Under the pieces are notes generated by a model that was given only the letters and a program-made list of their open reading frames with translations, was not told the DNA's origin and did not search any database. Made by a program: the position numbers and the translations under genes. 64,000 nucleotides of DNA from Microbacterium suwonense (GTDB lineage Bacteria > Actinomycetota > Actinomycetes > Actinomycetales > Microbacteriaceae), in NCBI RefSeq assembly GCF_030296555.1, contig NZ_AP027728.1, forward strand, positions 1,736,001 through 1,800,000. The letters are read 5' to 3'. This document shows, piece after piece, positions 18,262 to 27,268 of this stretch. How positions within the stretch are numbered: the first letter of the stretch is position 1; each line of letters starts with the position of its first letter.

Positions 18262-19707
18262 GTGGAGCTTCGCGACTATGTCCGCATCCTGCACAAGAAC
18301 TGGATCCTGATCCTGATCCTTCTCGTGCTGGGTCTCATCGGCGGCGCTGGGTACGCGGCATTACAGGCCCCCAAGTACGTGGCTTCCACCCAGCTGTACG
18401 TCTCGGTGCGCACTGAGGGCGCGGCCACCGGCGAGCTGGTGCAGGGCACCACCTTCGCCCGGCAGATGGTGACCAGCTACGTCGACGTGGTCAACACCGC
18501 CCTGGTACTCGACCCCGTGATCGACGAGCTCGGCCTGGACACCACCGTCTCGGCTCTGGCCCCGAAGGTGTCGGCCACTACGCCGCTGAACACCGTGCTG
18601 ATCGGCATCTCTGTCACCGACGGGGATGCGGATCAGGCCGCAAAGCTCGCGAATGCAGTGGCCGACAGCTTCACGAACGTGGTGCAGAGCACCCTCGAGC
18701 AGCCGGCAGCAGAAGACGTCGCCAGCCCGGTGCGCGTGACGATCACCGAGCCCGCGGTCGCGCCGACGGCGGCGGCCAGCCCGAACGTGCGGATGCTGAT
18801 CATTCTCGGCGGACTGCTCGGCTTGGCGCTCGGCGTCGGCATCGCGATGCTGCGCACCGTGCTCGACACACGCATCCACACCATGCACGACATCGAGGAC
18901 ATCACCGACCAGCCGATGCTCGGCGGCATCGCCTTCGACCCTGAAGCACCCAAGCGTCCGCTGATCGTGCACGCCGACCCGCGCAGCCCGCGAGCGGAGT
19001 CGTTCCGCACCCTGCGCACCAACCTGCAGTTCCTCGACGTCGAAGGCGGACCTCGCATCTTCGTCGTCTCGAGCGCAGGGCCAGGTGAGGGCAAGTCGAC
19101 CACCACGGCGAACCTGGCGATCGCCCTGGCCGAGACCGGCGCCCGGGTGGCGCTGATCGACGGCGACCTGCGCCTGCCGCGAATCGCCGACTACATGGGC
19201 CTGGAGGGCGGCGTCGGCCTGACCGACGTGCTCATCGGACGCGTCGACGTCGCCGACGCGCTGCAGAAGTGGGGCAAGAACGAGCTGTTCGTGCTGACCA
19301 GCGGCCGCATCCCGCCGAACCCCAGCGAGCTGCTGGGCTCGGCTGCGATGACCCAAGTGCTGCAGCCGCTCGGCGAATACTTCGACTACGTGCTGATCGA
19401 CGCACCGCCGCTGCTGCTGGTCACCGACGCCGCCGTGATCGGCAAGAAGACCCGCGGCATCATCCTGGTCGCAGCATCCGGCAAGACGAAGAAGCAGGAG
19501 CTCACCGGCGCCGTGCGCAGCCTGGAGACCGCCGGCGTGAACCTGCTGGGCACCGTCGTCACGATGCTGCCCACCAAGGGTCCCGACAGCTACGGCTACG
19601 GCAGCTACACGTACGGCTCGACGCACATCGCCGAGCAGGCCGAACCCGAGATCAGCACGGCACAGGCTCAGCCGAAGCGGCGGTCGGTGGCGAAGACCCG
19701 GGCCTGA
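18262..19707 (+). CDS. Wzc/CapAB-like chain-length determinant and BY-type tyrosine kinase
   Basis: A 481-residue intact paralogue of the gene just upstream. The Wzz domain starts MELRDYVRILHKNW and has TM segments ILILILLVLGLIGGAGYAAL and IILGGLLGLALGVGIAMLRT. The kinase domain contains AESFRTLRTNLQF, Walker A SSAGPGEGKSTTTANLA, Walker A' ALIDGDLRLPR and Walker B YVLIDAPP. The C-terminus carries the tyrosine cluster SYGYGSYTYGS used for autophosphorylation, then a basic tail. The GTG at 18262 has GAGGAGAAG upstream; an ATG-like start at 18220 would add residues with no similarity to the first kinase. It lies 64 bases behind that gene and is probably co-transcribed. Confidence 0.9.
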   Translation: MELRDYVRILHKNWILILILLVLGLIGGAGYAALQAPKYVASTQLYVSVRTEGAATGELVQGTTFARQMVTSYVDVVNTALVLDPVIDELGLDTTVSALAPKVSATTPLNTVLIGISVTDGDADQAAKLANAVADSFTNVVQSTLEQPAAEDVASPVRVTITEPAVAPTAAASPNVRMLIILGGLLGLALGVGIAMLRTVLDTRIHTMHDIEDITDQPMLGGIAFDPEAPKRPLIVHADPRSPRAESFRTLRTNLQFLDVEGGPRIFVVSSAGPGEGKSTTTANLAIALAETGARVALIDGDLRLPRIADYMGLEGGVGLTDVLIGRVDVADALQKWGKNELFVLTSGRIPPNPSELLGSAAMTQVLQPLGEYFDYVLIDAPPLLLVTDAAVIGKKTRGIILVAASGKTKKQELTGAVRSLETAGVNLLGTVVTMLPTKGPDSYGYGSYTYGSTHIAEQAEPEISTAQAQPKRRSVAKTRA

Positions 19708-19753
19708 TCCGCGCCGGACTGCACACCCTTGGCGTCAGCGCACGTCACCATCG

Positions 19754-19813
19754 TTCAGGTGGCGCAACACGCCGCATCCCACACCCCGGACACAGCAATA
19801 CGCGCCACCTGAA
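19754..19813. terminator. long inverted repeat between convergent genes, possible bidirectional terminator
   Basis: TTCAGGTGGCGC at 19754-19765 is perfectly repeated in inverse at 19802-19813 (GCGCCACCTGAA), with a 36-base loop. It lies just after the kinase gene and just before the end of the convergent GT39 gene, a normal place for a two-way terminator. There is no T-tract, which is usual in actinobacteria. Confidence 0.45.
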
Positions 19814-19815
19814 GG

Positions 19816-19899
19816 CTGGGGAGCGAGGCTCAGGGCGCCCAGAAGACCGGGGAGCGAGGCACAGGGCGCCCAGAAGACCACGGAGCGAGGCTCAGGGCG
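19816..19899. repeat. 31-bp tandem repeat, about 2.7 copies
   Basis: Units start at 19816, 19847 and 19878, each reading GGGGAGCGAGGCTCAGGGCG followed by CCCAGAAGACC with one or two changes. The last partial unit enters the 3' end of the minus-strand GT39 gene, so its final codons come from repeat sequence. Confidence 0.7.
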
Positions 19900-21363
19900 C
19901 CGCGCACACCCGGTAACGCGAGCCCTCGACCAGGGTCTGCGTGTCGCACGACTTGCCCGTCAGCTGCGGAGTCCCGGCCATCGCCGGAGCATCGAAGAGG
20001 CCCACGTGCGCGCCCGACAGCACGATCGGCGCAATCGCCGCACCCCACGGGTTCGCCGCCAGCCATTCGGTGCCGGTCAGTTGCACCCAGTCTCTGATCG
20101 GCCCGACATCCACCCGCTGCGTGGCCAGCGTCTCCGAGCGTGGCAGCGTGGTCTGCTGCACATGCCCGGTCACACTCCACGCCAGCGACGCGCTCAGCAG
20201 CGCCACGAGCACGCCTGCCGATGCGCCCCGGACGGCGCCACGTACGGCGACGCGCTCGAGCAGTGCCCGCGCGGCCCACACCGCTCCGATCACGAGAACA
20301 GGGAAGAACGCGAGCACCCCGGCCGCCGGATGCCGCACCCACAGCGGTGTGTGCGCAGCCGTCGACCACCAGCCGACGAAGGCGAGCGCGCCCGCGACCG
20401 ATCCCGCGATGAGCATGAGGGGCTGCTTCTCGGCATCCGACCTCTGCTCCACTCCCCGCGGGCCGACAGCAGCCCGGCCGCGATCAACAGCAGGCACAGC
20501 ACCGCCGTCGCGATCGCCACCCACGGCGGCACGAACCAGGCGCCGGCGAGCGTCTCGATCTTCTGCAGCACGGTGGTCGGTGCGACATGCTGCCCGCCGC
20601 CCCGCACGAACCATGCCAGCCCGCGCAGGTGATCGACGAACGCCGCCGGTCCCATCGAGACGAGCGCGGCGATCTCCACCAGCAAGGTGGGCGTGCCCAC
20701 CAGCACCAGCGGCAGCCACGACCGCTTCAGCGTCTGCACGATCCGCTGCCAGCCGCGCCCCGGTGCGAGGACCCACAGCGCCACCGCGAACCCGGGCAGC
20801 GCCAGCAGCGCGATCAGCTTCGCCTGCACCGCCAGGCCGACCAGCAGCCCCGCCAGCCATGCACGGCGGGGCAGCACGACCAGGGCCCACACCAGCAGTG
20901 CCGCCGCCGGAATCTCGCCGAGCAGATCGGTGGGCCCCTGAATCGGCGAGACACTGCCCAGCCCGTTAAACGCCAGCGGCACCGCCGCGGCGACCAGCGC
21001 CGCCCATAGGCCGGCCGTGCGACGACCGAGAACGGCCAGACCCGCGATCAGCGCCACCCAGAAGGCCAGCGGCACCATCCGCGCGCCGATCACCGGATCG
21101 GCGCCGAAGGCGAGCACGGCCGCTACGGGCAGCAGCACTGTGGGCCCGGTGGAGATGCGCGGATCGAACAGAGTGATCGTCGATCCCGACAGCGCACCGT
21201 CGCTGGCATAGCCGAGCCCGGCGAGCAGGTTGCGGGGAACGGTGAGGTTGAACGCCTCATCCTCCCAGAGCCGGGCGCCGAGGCTGTGCTGGATCACGAT
21301 CACGTGGCAGGCGAGCAGCGCAGCCGCCAGCAACCAGAATGCGATCGTGCGGGTGAGCCTCAT
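19892..21363 (-). CDS. GT39/PMT-like membrane glycosyltransferase, frameshifted as read
   Basis: A polytopic protein with about ten hydrophobic segments. The N-terminus includes a first-loop acidic motif GARLWEDEAFNLTVPRNLL, as in PMT/ArnT-type enzymes that use polyprenyl-phosphate sugars. The frame breaks in a four-G run (plus-strand C 20454-20457). With one more G the frame runs from LLSARGG into VEQRSDAEKQPLMLIAGSV and the remaining TM segments to 19892, about 490 aa. The start ATG at 21363 overlaps the GT2 stop (ATGA). With the GT2 and the divergent GtrA protein this forms a module that moves a polyprenyl-linked sugar outward and transfers it to a polymer or protein. Confidence 0.75.
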
Positions 21364-22142
21364 GCGCGCTGATTCTCGAATCGGATGCTGCGCAGCGGAG
21401 CTCCGGGGCGCAGCGAGAGTCGCCAGACCTCACGCAGCGCGTCAGCGGCGAACCTGCGCAGCCGGGGTGGGGGAACCAGCGCCTTCACGCCCCCGCCCCA
21501 CATCGTGCCGCTCGTGGACGCACCGCGGCGTGGGATGCTGCGCACGGCGACGTAGCGCACGGCGAACCCGCCGCGCGCTTCGGCGAGCGAGAAGTGCACG
21601 TGCGGCACGAGCGCGTCGGCCGGAACGGCCTCCGCGAGCACCCGCAGGGCGTCAGGACGGTAGGCGCGCATCGGAGTGTTCACATCGGGCACCCGCCGGC
21701 CGGCGGTGGCGGCGACCAGAAGGCCCACCGCCCCGGTCAGCGCACGGCGATACCACGGGTCGGTGCGACTGTGCCGCACACCGTGCACGACGTCCGCCCC
21801 CGTGCTCTCGATCCCCAGGATCAGGCGCACGAAGTCGGGGCCGACGAACTGGCCGTCGCCGTCGACATGCACCAGCAGGTCGGGCTGCAGCGCGAGCCCG
21901 GCCCGGTATGCCGCCAGGGCCGTTGGGCCGTGGCCGCGATTGGCCGGCTGCGGCTGCACCTGAACGTCATCGATGCCCGTCAGCGCGGCGACCGTGGCAT
22001 CCGTCGAACGGTCGTCGGCGACGACGAAGGTGACCCGCCCGGCCAGCGGTGCGACGTGCTCACGGATCTCTTCGATGAACCCTCGAATGCCCTCCGCCTC
22101 GTTGTAGGCGGGCATCACGATGGCGAGATGGGGTACTGACAC
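21360..22142 (-). CDS. GT2-family polyprenyl-phosphate glycosyltransferase (GtrB/DPM1-like)
   Basis: About 260 residues of a GT-A glycosyltransferase. Motifs are LAIVMPAYNEAEGIRGFIEE, FVVADDRSTDATVAAL, ANRGHGPTALAAYRAGL, and LLVHVDGDGQF with the DxD motif. These match dolichol/undecaprenyl-phosphate sugar synthases. There is no C-terminal membrane pair, so it is the soluble DPM1 form. The GTG at 22142 has GTGAGGA a few bases upstream; a GTG at 22154 is a close alternative. It is coupled by ATGA overlap to the GT39 gene and diverges from the GtrA-like flippase. Confidence 0.87.
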   Translation of the reverse strand: MSVPHLAIVMPAYNEAEGIRGFIEEIREHVAPLAGRVTFVVADDRSTDATVAALTGIDDVQVQPQPANRGHGPTALAAYRAGLALQPDLLVHVDGDGQFVGPDFVRLILGIESTGADVVHGVRHSRTDPWYRRALTGAVGLLVAATAGRRVPDVNTPMRAYRPDALRVLAEAVPADALVPHVHFSLAEARGGFAVRYVAVRSIPRRGASTSGTMWGGGVKALVPPPRLRRFAADALREVWRLSLRPGAPLRSIRFENQRA

Positions 22143-22203
22143 GCGGGTCCTCACGGTACGTCGGGAGCGGTGTGGCCCCACTCCCCAGTATTCTAATGGA
22201 GCC

Positions 22204-22650
22204 ATGAGAATTCACCCGCGACTGCGGCGACTCGCCTCGGTCGGGAGTCGCTTCCTCATTGTCGGCGCGATCAGCACCCTGATCGAGATCGGCGTCTTCA
22301 ACCTTCTCGTGTACGCTCTGGGCGTCGACGTCGTATGGGGCAAGATCATCGCCTCACTCGTTGCCCTGATCAACGCCTATATCGGCAACCGGGAATGGAC
22401 GTTCCGGCACCGCGACCGCCGCGGACGAGTCAACGAGCTGGTGCTGTTCGGGCTCACCAACGCCGCCTGCACGGGCCTGGGCGCGCTGCTGCTGTGGGCC
22501 GGGGTGCAGGCGGTCGGTGCCGTTCTGGAGCGCCCCGCAGGTCCCTTCGCGGTGAACATCGTGAACCTCGCGAGCATCGCCATCGTGGTGCTCGTGCGCT
22601 TCGCGCTGTACCACTGGCTGGTGTTCCGCGTCAGCGGCGCCAAGCGCTGA
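22204..22650 (+). CDS. GtrA-family small membrane protein (putative lipid-linked sugar flippase)
   Basis: 148 residues with four hydrophobic segments. The N-terminal pattern FLIVGAISTLIEIGVFNLLV, then IIASLVALINAYIGNREWTF and the C-terminal FALYHWLVF, are typical of the GtrA/DPMS family. Members are thought to flip undecaprenyl-phosphate-glucose or related lipids. ATG at 22204 is preceded by GGAG. The gene diverges from the GT2/GT39 pair with about 60 bases between them, so they likely share a control region. Confidence 0.87.
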   Translation: MRIHPRLRRLASVGSRFLIVGAISTLIEIGVFNLLVYALGVDVVWGKIIASLVALINAYIGNREWTFRHRDRRGRVNELVLFGLTNAACTGLGALLLWAGVQAVGAVLERPAGPFAVNIVNLASIAIVVLVRFALYHWLVFRVSGAKR

Positions 22651-22677
22651 GGTCTGACCTGCTGCCCACCAGATGGC

Positions 22678-24617
22678 TCAGTCCGTCGTCATGCAACCCG
22701 GGGCGTCGATGCTCACCGGCGTCTGCCGCACCATCGGCGTGTGCCGCACCTCGAATGGGCCGTATTCCCCTGCCGCGCCCTCGTACTGCACGGTGAGAGC
22801 GTGCTTCTGCCCAGGCTTGTTCTGCAGCGGCACCATCACCGCATTGCGGCCCAGATGCGGCTTGGCGGTCGCCTTCACCTCTTTGCCGTCGACCAGCACC
22901 TTCGTCACCGTGGCGCCGACCGGACCGTACACGACCAGGTTCGTCGCGATGACGCCCTTCTTGAAGTAGCGGGCCGGAGCGACGTAACGCGGCAGGTCGG
23001 CCGCCTGCTGGTCGTCAAGTGTGTTCGTGATCGTCGCACTCACCTCGAAGGTCGGCTTCTCGGGTGCCGAGCACTGCGTGGAGGTCGCGGCCATGTCGAG
23101 CTGCAGATAGTAGTCGAGCTTGCCCTCGGTGAAATCGTTCACATAGGCGCCGACCATGGTCGTGTCGGCGTTGCTCGTCGGCATCCGTCCCGACAGCCGA
23201 GATTCGCCGATCAACTTCGCCTGCTCGTCATCCGAGGGCTGATACATCAGCCGTCCCTCGTCCACGGCCCGGGTCAGGCTCTCCAGCAGCGCCTTCGGCT
23301 CGGCCTTGCCCGAGGTCAGCGCGTCGAAGATCGCGTGCGTCGACAGGGCGAACACGGCGTCCTGCTGGGCCGGAATCGTGTACTGGTCATACACGTCCTT
23401 CAGCAGGAAGGCCACCGCGTTGTCGGCGGTGAGGGTGAGTGGCTGCTTGAGCACGTGGATCGTGCGACCGAGCACCTCGACCGTCTCGTCGGGCACCTCG
23501 GCGGGTCCGGTCGCCTTGAGCAGATAGCCGAGTGCGACCGGATCGAACGACACCACTCCGTCGATCGGAGTGGCGAACGCCTCCGCCCACCAGGCACGGA
23601 CGATCCCCGCCGTCTCTGGGAAGTCGGGCGTGAGGGTGGAATCCTGTATGTAGCGACCGATCTTGTCGCCGTACAGCGCGGCTGTCTCAGGCTCCAGCGT
23701 GGTGACGGGCTTGGTGCGCCCGTTCTTGAAGTCCGCGCTGGAGGCCTGTTCGCCGATCTCGATCTTCCCCTTGTCGACGTCGATGCGCACCAGTGCAGCG
23801 GGGTTGCCGCCGCTCCCCGCGACTCGGCGTTGTTCTGGAACATCAGCAGGTAATGCTTGGGTGACTCGGCACCGAGGGCGTTCGGCAGCACATCGAGGAT
23901 CTCTGTGGCCGGTCCCAGCATCGGCTCGAGCTCATCGACCACGCCGGTGAGCTTGCCGAGGGCGCCGCTGACCTGCGGGATCAGGGCGTCGGTCTCGATC
24001 GTGTCCAGCCGCGCCGAGGCGGCGGTGACCGCGACAGAGGCCTGGGCGATCACGTCCTGCATCATGTCGATGCCTGCCAGGTCGATCGCACCGTCCTTCG
24101 GCTTGAGCGCCGACAACGACAGGTCGGTGGCGGGAGTGAGCGCATCGCGCACCAGATCGTCGGTCACCGCGGCGGCGGTGCGCACCGCATAGAGGTTGGG
24201 CCCGGCCATCGGCGTCCATTCGATGCTCTTCCAGACGTCGTCATCCGTCTGCGTGCGTGCATCGGCGGTGAGCGCGGCGAGTTCGGCCGTCAGCTCCTTC
24301 GCCTTGGCGTTGTCGCCGGCGAGGATGGCGTCGGCTGCCTGCGATGCCAGCGGCATCGCCTTCTCGAGCGAGGATTTCGCCGACATCGCCCGGTCGAACA
24401 CGTGCAGGCCGACCAGCGTGCCGACCACCACGACCGCGATGACGATGAGCAGGATGCTGATGGGAATCCAGAACCGGAAGCTGCGCAGCAGCGGGCGGCG
24501 CGGCGGCCCATCGTCGCCGTCGTCGGACGTACTCGCAGTGAACACTTCCTTAAACCGCTCGAAATCCGACTCCTGCTGTCGCTCGCGCTCAGCACGGCGT
24601 TCGGCTCGGGTGGTCAT
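22678..24617 (-). CDS. DUF4012-domain membrane-anchored protein, frameshifted as read
   Basis: Corrected length is about 646 aa. A charged cytoplasmic N-terminus (RAERRAERERQQESDFERF) is followed by one TM segment (FWIPISILLIVIAVVVVGTL) and a long extracytoplasmic part. The part contains HYLLMFQNNAESRG and then, after a frame change, NPAALVRIDVDKGKIEIGEQ. This is the DUF4012 signature (QNNAExRxxGG). The break lies in a four-G run (plus-strand C 23815-23818); one extra G restores GSGGNP. DUF4012 proteins are common in actinobacterial and streptococcal EPS loci but have no firmly known function. ATG 24617 is the third in-frame Met and has GGAG just upstream. Confidence 0.82.
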
Positions 24618-25107
24618 GATCTCCATCGTAGGTCTACGCACTGTGCAACAAATGTCAGAAAATGCTTGGCACCCGCACCCAACCGGGATAAACTCACCGA
24701 AACGACGCTGGGGCGTCGTGACTGCGAGCGGGGGCCGTTCGCAAAATGGGGATTATGGATCTGGGGAGATCATGCAAGAGCGCAGACGTGTTCGTGTAAC
24801 ACGATCCGACATGATGCATGTCGGACGTTCACTGCCGCACATGGGGCGTCGACCACCCGGTGTACCACCACCGTTGAGCTGAGTCCGCCGACTGCAGGAC
24901 GCATTGCGTTCGCCTGCAGTGACCGTCGACCGCACTGCCGAATGAACGGCAGCTGCACCGTGATGTGGGATCACGGCGTCGACAGTGCCGAGGGGTCGGC
25001 ACGTTCGCATACTCCCGGGGCGCGCAAGCGTCGCGGGTGCTGGGGAAAACTGGGGAAGGTATGTCGCACTGGGGTTTGCGCACATCCACTGCTCGTGGAG
25101 TTCTGGA
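24618..25107. promoter_or_regulatory. 490-bp divergent intergenic region with a leader-like mini-ORF
   Basis: This spacer separates the DUF4012 gene from the WbaP-like transferase gene. The part at 24640-24690 is AT-rich for this genome and is a likely promoter site. At 24758-24774 the 17-base string GATCTGGGGAGATCATG is identical to the ribosome site and start of the cytidylyltransferase gene (26800-26816). It opens a 36-codon ORF. No riboswitch could be recognised. Confidence 0.4.
24772..24882 (+). CDS. possible small basic protein or leader peptide
   Basis: A 36-codon ORF beginning MQERRRVRVTRSDMMHVGRS and ending in a Pro-rich tail. It is preceded by CTGGGGAGATC, a strong ribosome site shared exactly with another gene of the cluster. 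It lies 226 bases upstream of the WbaP-like gene. Function unknown; it may be a leader peptide or a chance ORF. Confidence 0.3.
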   Translation: MQERRRVRVTRSDMMHVGRSLPHMGRRPPGVPPPLS

Positions 25108-26637
25108 ATGACTTCGGTAGAAGAGGTTCTGGAACTGACCCGAAGCGGTACGGGCTTCGGCACCGTCACCGCTCCACGAGCATTGCGCGCGGTCAACGAC
25201 ACAGTCGTTGCACCGCGCGCAACATCGACGCTGGAGCATCGGCGGCGCTGGGAGCGCCATTACCGCATGCGTCTGCGTCTGTCGGATGCGGGAGTGGTCG
25301 CCTTCGCGATCGCACTCACCGTCGGCATCCAAGCGAGCGCGGGAGCCGCTCTGCTGGACACGGCCGGCCACGGAGCGTTGCTCTGTGTGCTCTGGTACGC
25401 CCTGCTCAGCGGCACCCGCGCTCGTGATGGCGTGCCCTTCCGCTCCACCGCGAGCGAGTTCCGGGCTGTGGCGCACGCCACCGGGTTCACCTTCGGCATC
25501 GCCGCCGTCGCCGATGTGCTGATCGGTTGGGACGCCCAGCAGGCACTGCTGGTTGCGTTGCCGATCGGACTGCTCGCTCTCATCGCCACCCGCTGGGGCT
25601 GGCGGCGCTGGCTCACCGCGCAGCGTGAGCAGGGACGCTACGTCTCGCGCACACTCGTCGTCGGCAACTACGACGATGTCGACTACGTGCTGCGCACACT
25701 GCGACCGCACGGCACCTCCGAGTACACCGTCGTCGGCGCGACCGTGCTCGATCGCAGTGTGCCGAATCTCGGCCCGCACGGCCTGCGGGTACCGGTGCTC
25801 GGCAGCATGCACGATGTGGCCGACACCGCCGCTGAACTCGGCGCCGACACGATCATCGTCGCCAGCCACCCTGCCGGAGAGCCGGACTTCGTCAAGCATC
25901 TCAGCTGGCAGCTCGAGGGCACCGCCGCCGAGTTGGTGCTGTCGAACAGGCTGATCGATGTGGCCGGGCCGCGGCTGTCGTTCGCGCCGGTCGACGGGCT
26001 GCCCCTCATCCACGTGCAGATCCCGACGTACAGCGGAGGGCGGCACCTGCTCAAGCGAGCACTCGACATCATCGTCGCTGCCTGCGCCCTCGTGCCGATC
26101 GCGCTGGTCACTCCTCTGATCGCGCTGATCATCAAGCTCGACAGTCGCGGTCCGGTGTTCTTCCTGCAGGAGCGCGTCGGGCGCGACGGGCAGCTGTTCC
26201 GCATGATCAAGTTCCGTTCGATGCGCCCGGATGCCGAGCGGCAGCTGGTCGCGCTCACTGCGCAGAACGAGGGCGCCGGCCTGCTGTTCAAGATGAAGGA
26301 CGATCCACGGGTGACCAGGGTCGGTCGTGTCCTGCGCAGGCTGTCGCTCGACGAGCTGCCGCAGTTCTGGAACGTGCTGATGGGCGAGATGAGCGTGGTC
26401 GGACCTCGCCCGCCCCTGCCCCGAGAGGTGACCGGATACGACGGGAGCGTCTCACGGCGGCTGTACGTCAAGCCGGGGATCACCGGCCTGTGGCAGGTCT
26501 CGGGCCGCAGCGATCTGAGCTGGGACGAGAGCGTGCGCCTCGATCTGCGCTACGTCGAGAACTGGTCTGTCATGAACGACCTGCAGATCATGTGGCGCAC
26601 GGCACGAGTGATGGTACGGCCTGCCGGTGCCTACTGA
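25108..26637 (+). CDS. polyprenyl glycosylphosphotransferase (WbaP/CpsE/PssY type) initiating EPS synthesis
   Basis: About 509 residues. The N-terminal part has four hydrophobic segments (for example VVAFAIALTVGIQASAGAAL) and a CoA-binding-like domain (SRTLVVGNYDDVDYVLRTL). The catalytic domain begins at KRALDIIVAACALVPIALVT and has SRGPVFFLQERVGRDGQLFR, MIKFRSMRPDAE, RLSLDELPQFWNVLMGEMS, VVGPRPPLPREV and YVKPGITGLWQVSGR, the full set of the bacterial sugar transferase family. It moves a sugar-1-phosphate to undecaprenyl phosphate. ATG 25108 has GTGGAG eight bases upstream; longer in-frame starts give a non-conserved leader. It begins the second polysaccharide locus. Confidence 0.92.
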   Translation: MTSVEEVLELTRSGTGFGTVTAPRALRAVNDTVVAPRATSTLEHRRRWERHYRMRLRLSDAGVVAFAIALTVGIQASAGAALLDTAGHGALLCVLWYALLSGTRARDGVPFRSTASEFRAVAHATGFTFGIAAVADVLIGWDAQQALLVALPIGLLALIATRWGWRRWLTAQREQGRYVSRTLVVGNYDDVDYVLRTLRPHGTSEYTVVGATVLDRSVPNLGPHGLRVPVLGSMHDVADTAAELGADTIIVASHPAGEPDFVKHLSWQLEGTAAELVLSNRLIDVAGPRLSFAPVDGLPLIHVQIPTYSGGRHLLKRALDIIVAACALVPIALVTPLIALIIKLDSRGPVFFLQERVGRDGQLFRMIKFRSMRPDAERQLVALTAQNEGAGLLFKMKDDPRVTRVGRVLRRLSLDELPQFWNVLMGEMSVVGPRPPLPREVTGYDGSVSRRLYVKPGITGLWQVSGRSDLSWDESVRLDLRYVENWSVMNDLQIMWRTARVMVRPAGAY

Positions 26638-26813
26638 AACCCGCCCGACCCGGCCCCTATCAGGGGCCCCCAAGAACGGACCCGCAGTCATGAACAACTC
26701 CGTTGCCCCGGTTCCCTCAGCCCCAGCGGAGCCATGGCTGCGGGTCCTCTCGCCCTGACCCGGCAGAAGAACCGAAACATCGACATCGACAGAAGAGAAG
26801 ATCTGGGGAGATC

Positions 26814-27268
26814 ATGGGGACTCGCATCGGCTACGCCGCAGGGGCATTCGACCTGTTCCACGTCGGACATCTGAACATCCTCCGGCACGCGAAGCAGCAC
26901 TGCGACGTGCTCATCGCCGGCGTTGTCAGCGATGAGATGCTCCGGCAGGTGAAGGGGTCGACCCCGTCATCCCGACGGCAGAGCGCGCCGAGATCGTACG
27001 GCACATCTCTTTCGTCGACGACGTGTACATCGAGACGCAGCCCGACAAGATGTCGGCGTGGGAGCAGCTGCACTTCACGCACTTCTTCAAGGGCGACGAC
27101 TGGCGCGGCACCCAGAAGGGCCTGCGCCTGGAGCGGGAGTTCGCGGCCATCGGCGTGGAAGTCGTGTACTTCCCGTACACCGTGCACACCTCCAGCACCG
27201 CGCTGCGCCGCGCCCTGGACCTGATCACCGCCGATGCCGACAGCGGTGCCCCGGCGGTGTCGCACTGA
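26814..27268 (+). CDS. TagD-like nucleotidyl (cytidylyl/adenylyl) transferase, frameshifted as read
   Basis: Corrected length is about 151 aa. The N-terminus [20 protein letters not shown] has the HxGH motif of the TagD/RfaE nucleotidyltransferase family. The C-terminal motif is [11 protein letters not shown]. The frame breaks at a four-G run (26954-26957): with five G the frame gives [20 protein letters not shown] and continues to 27268. The ATG at 26814 has GGGGAG upstream. Activation of glycerol-3-phosphate or another alditol/cyclitol phosphate to a CDP derivative is likely. A CDP-alcohol phosphatidyltransferase ten kilobases downstream may use the product. The stop overlaps the next start (TGATG). 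Confidence 0.82.

Noticed and set aside
19816..19899. CRISPR-like repeats
   Set aside because: Head-to-tail 31-bp copies without spacers; only 2.7 units.
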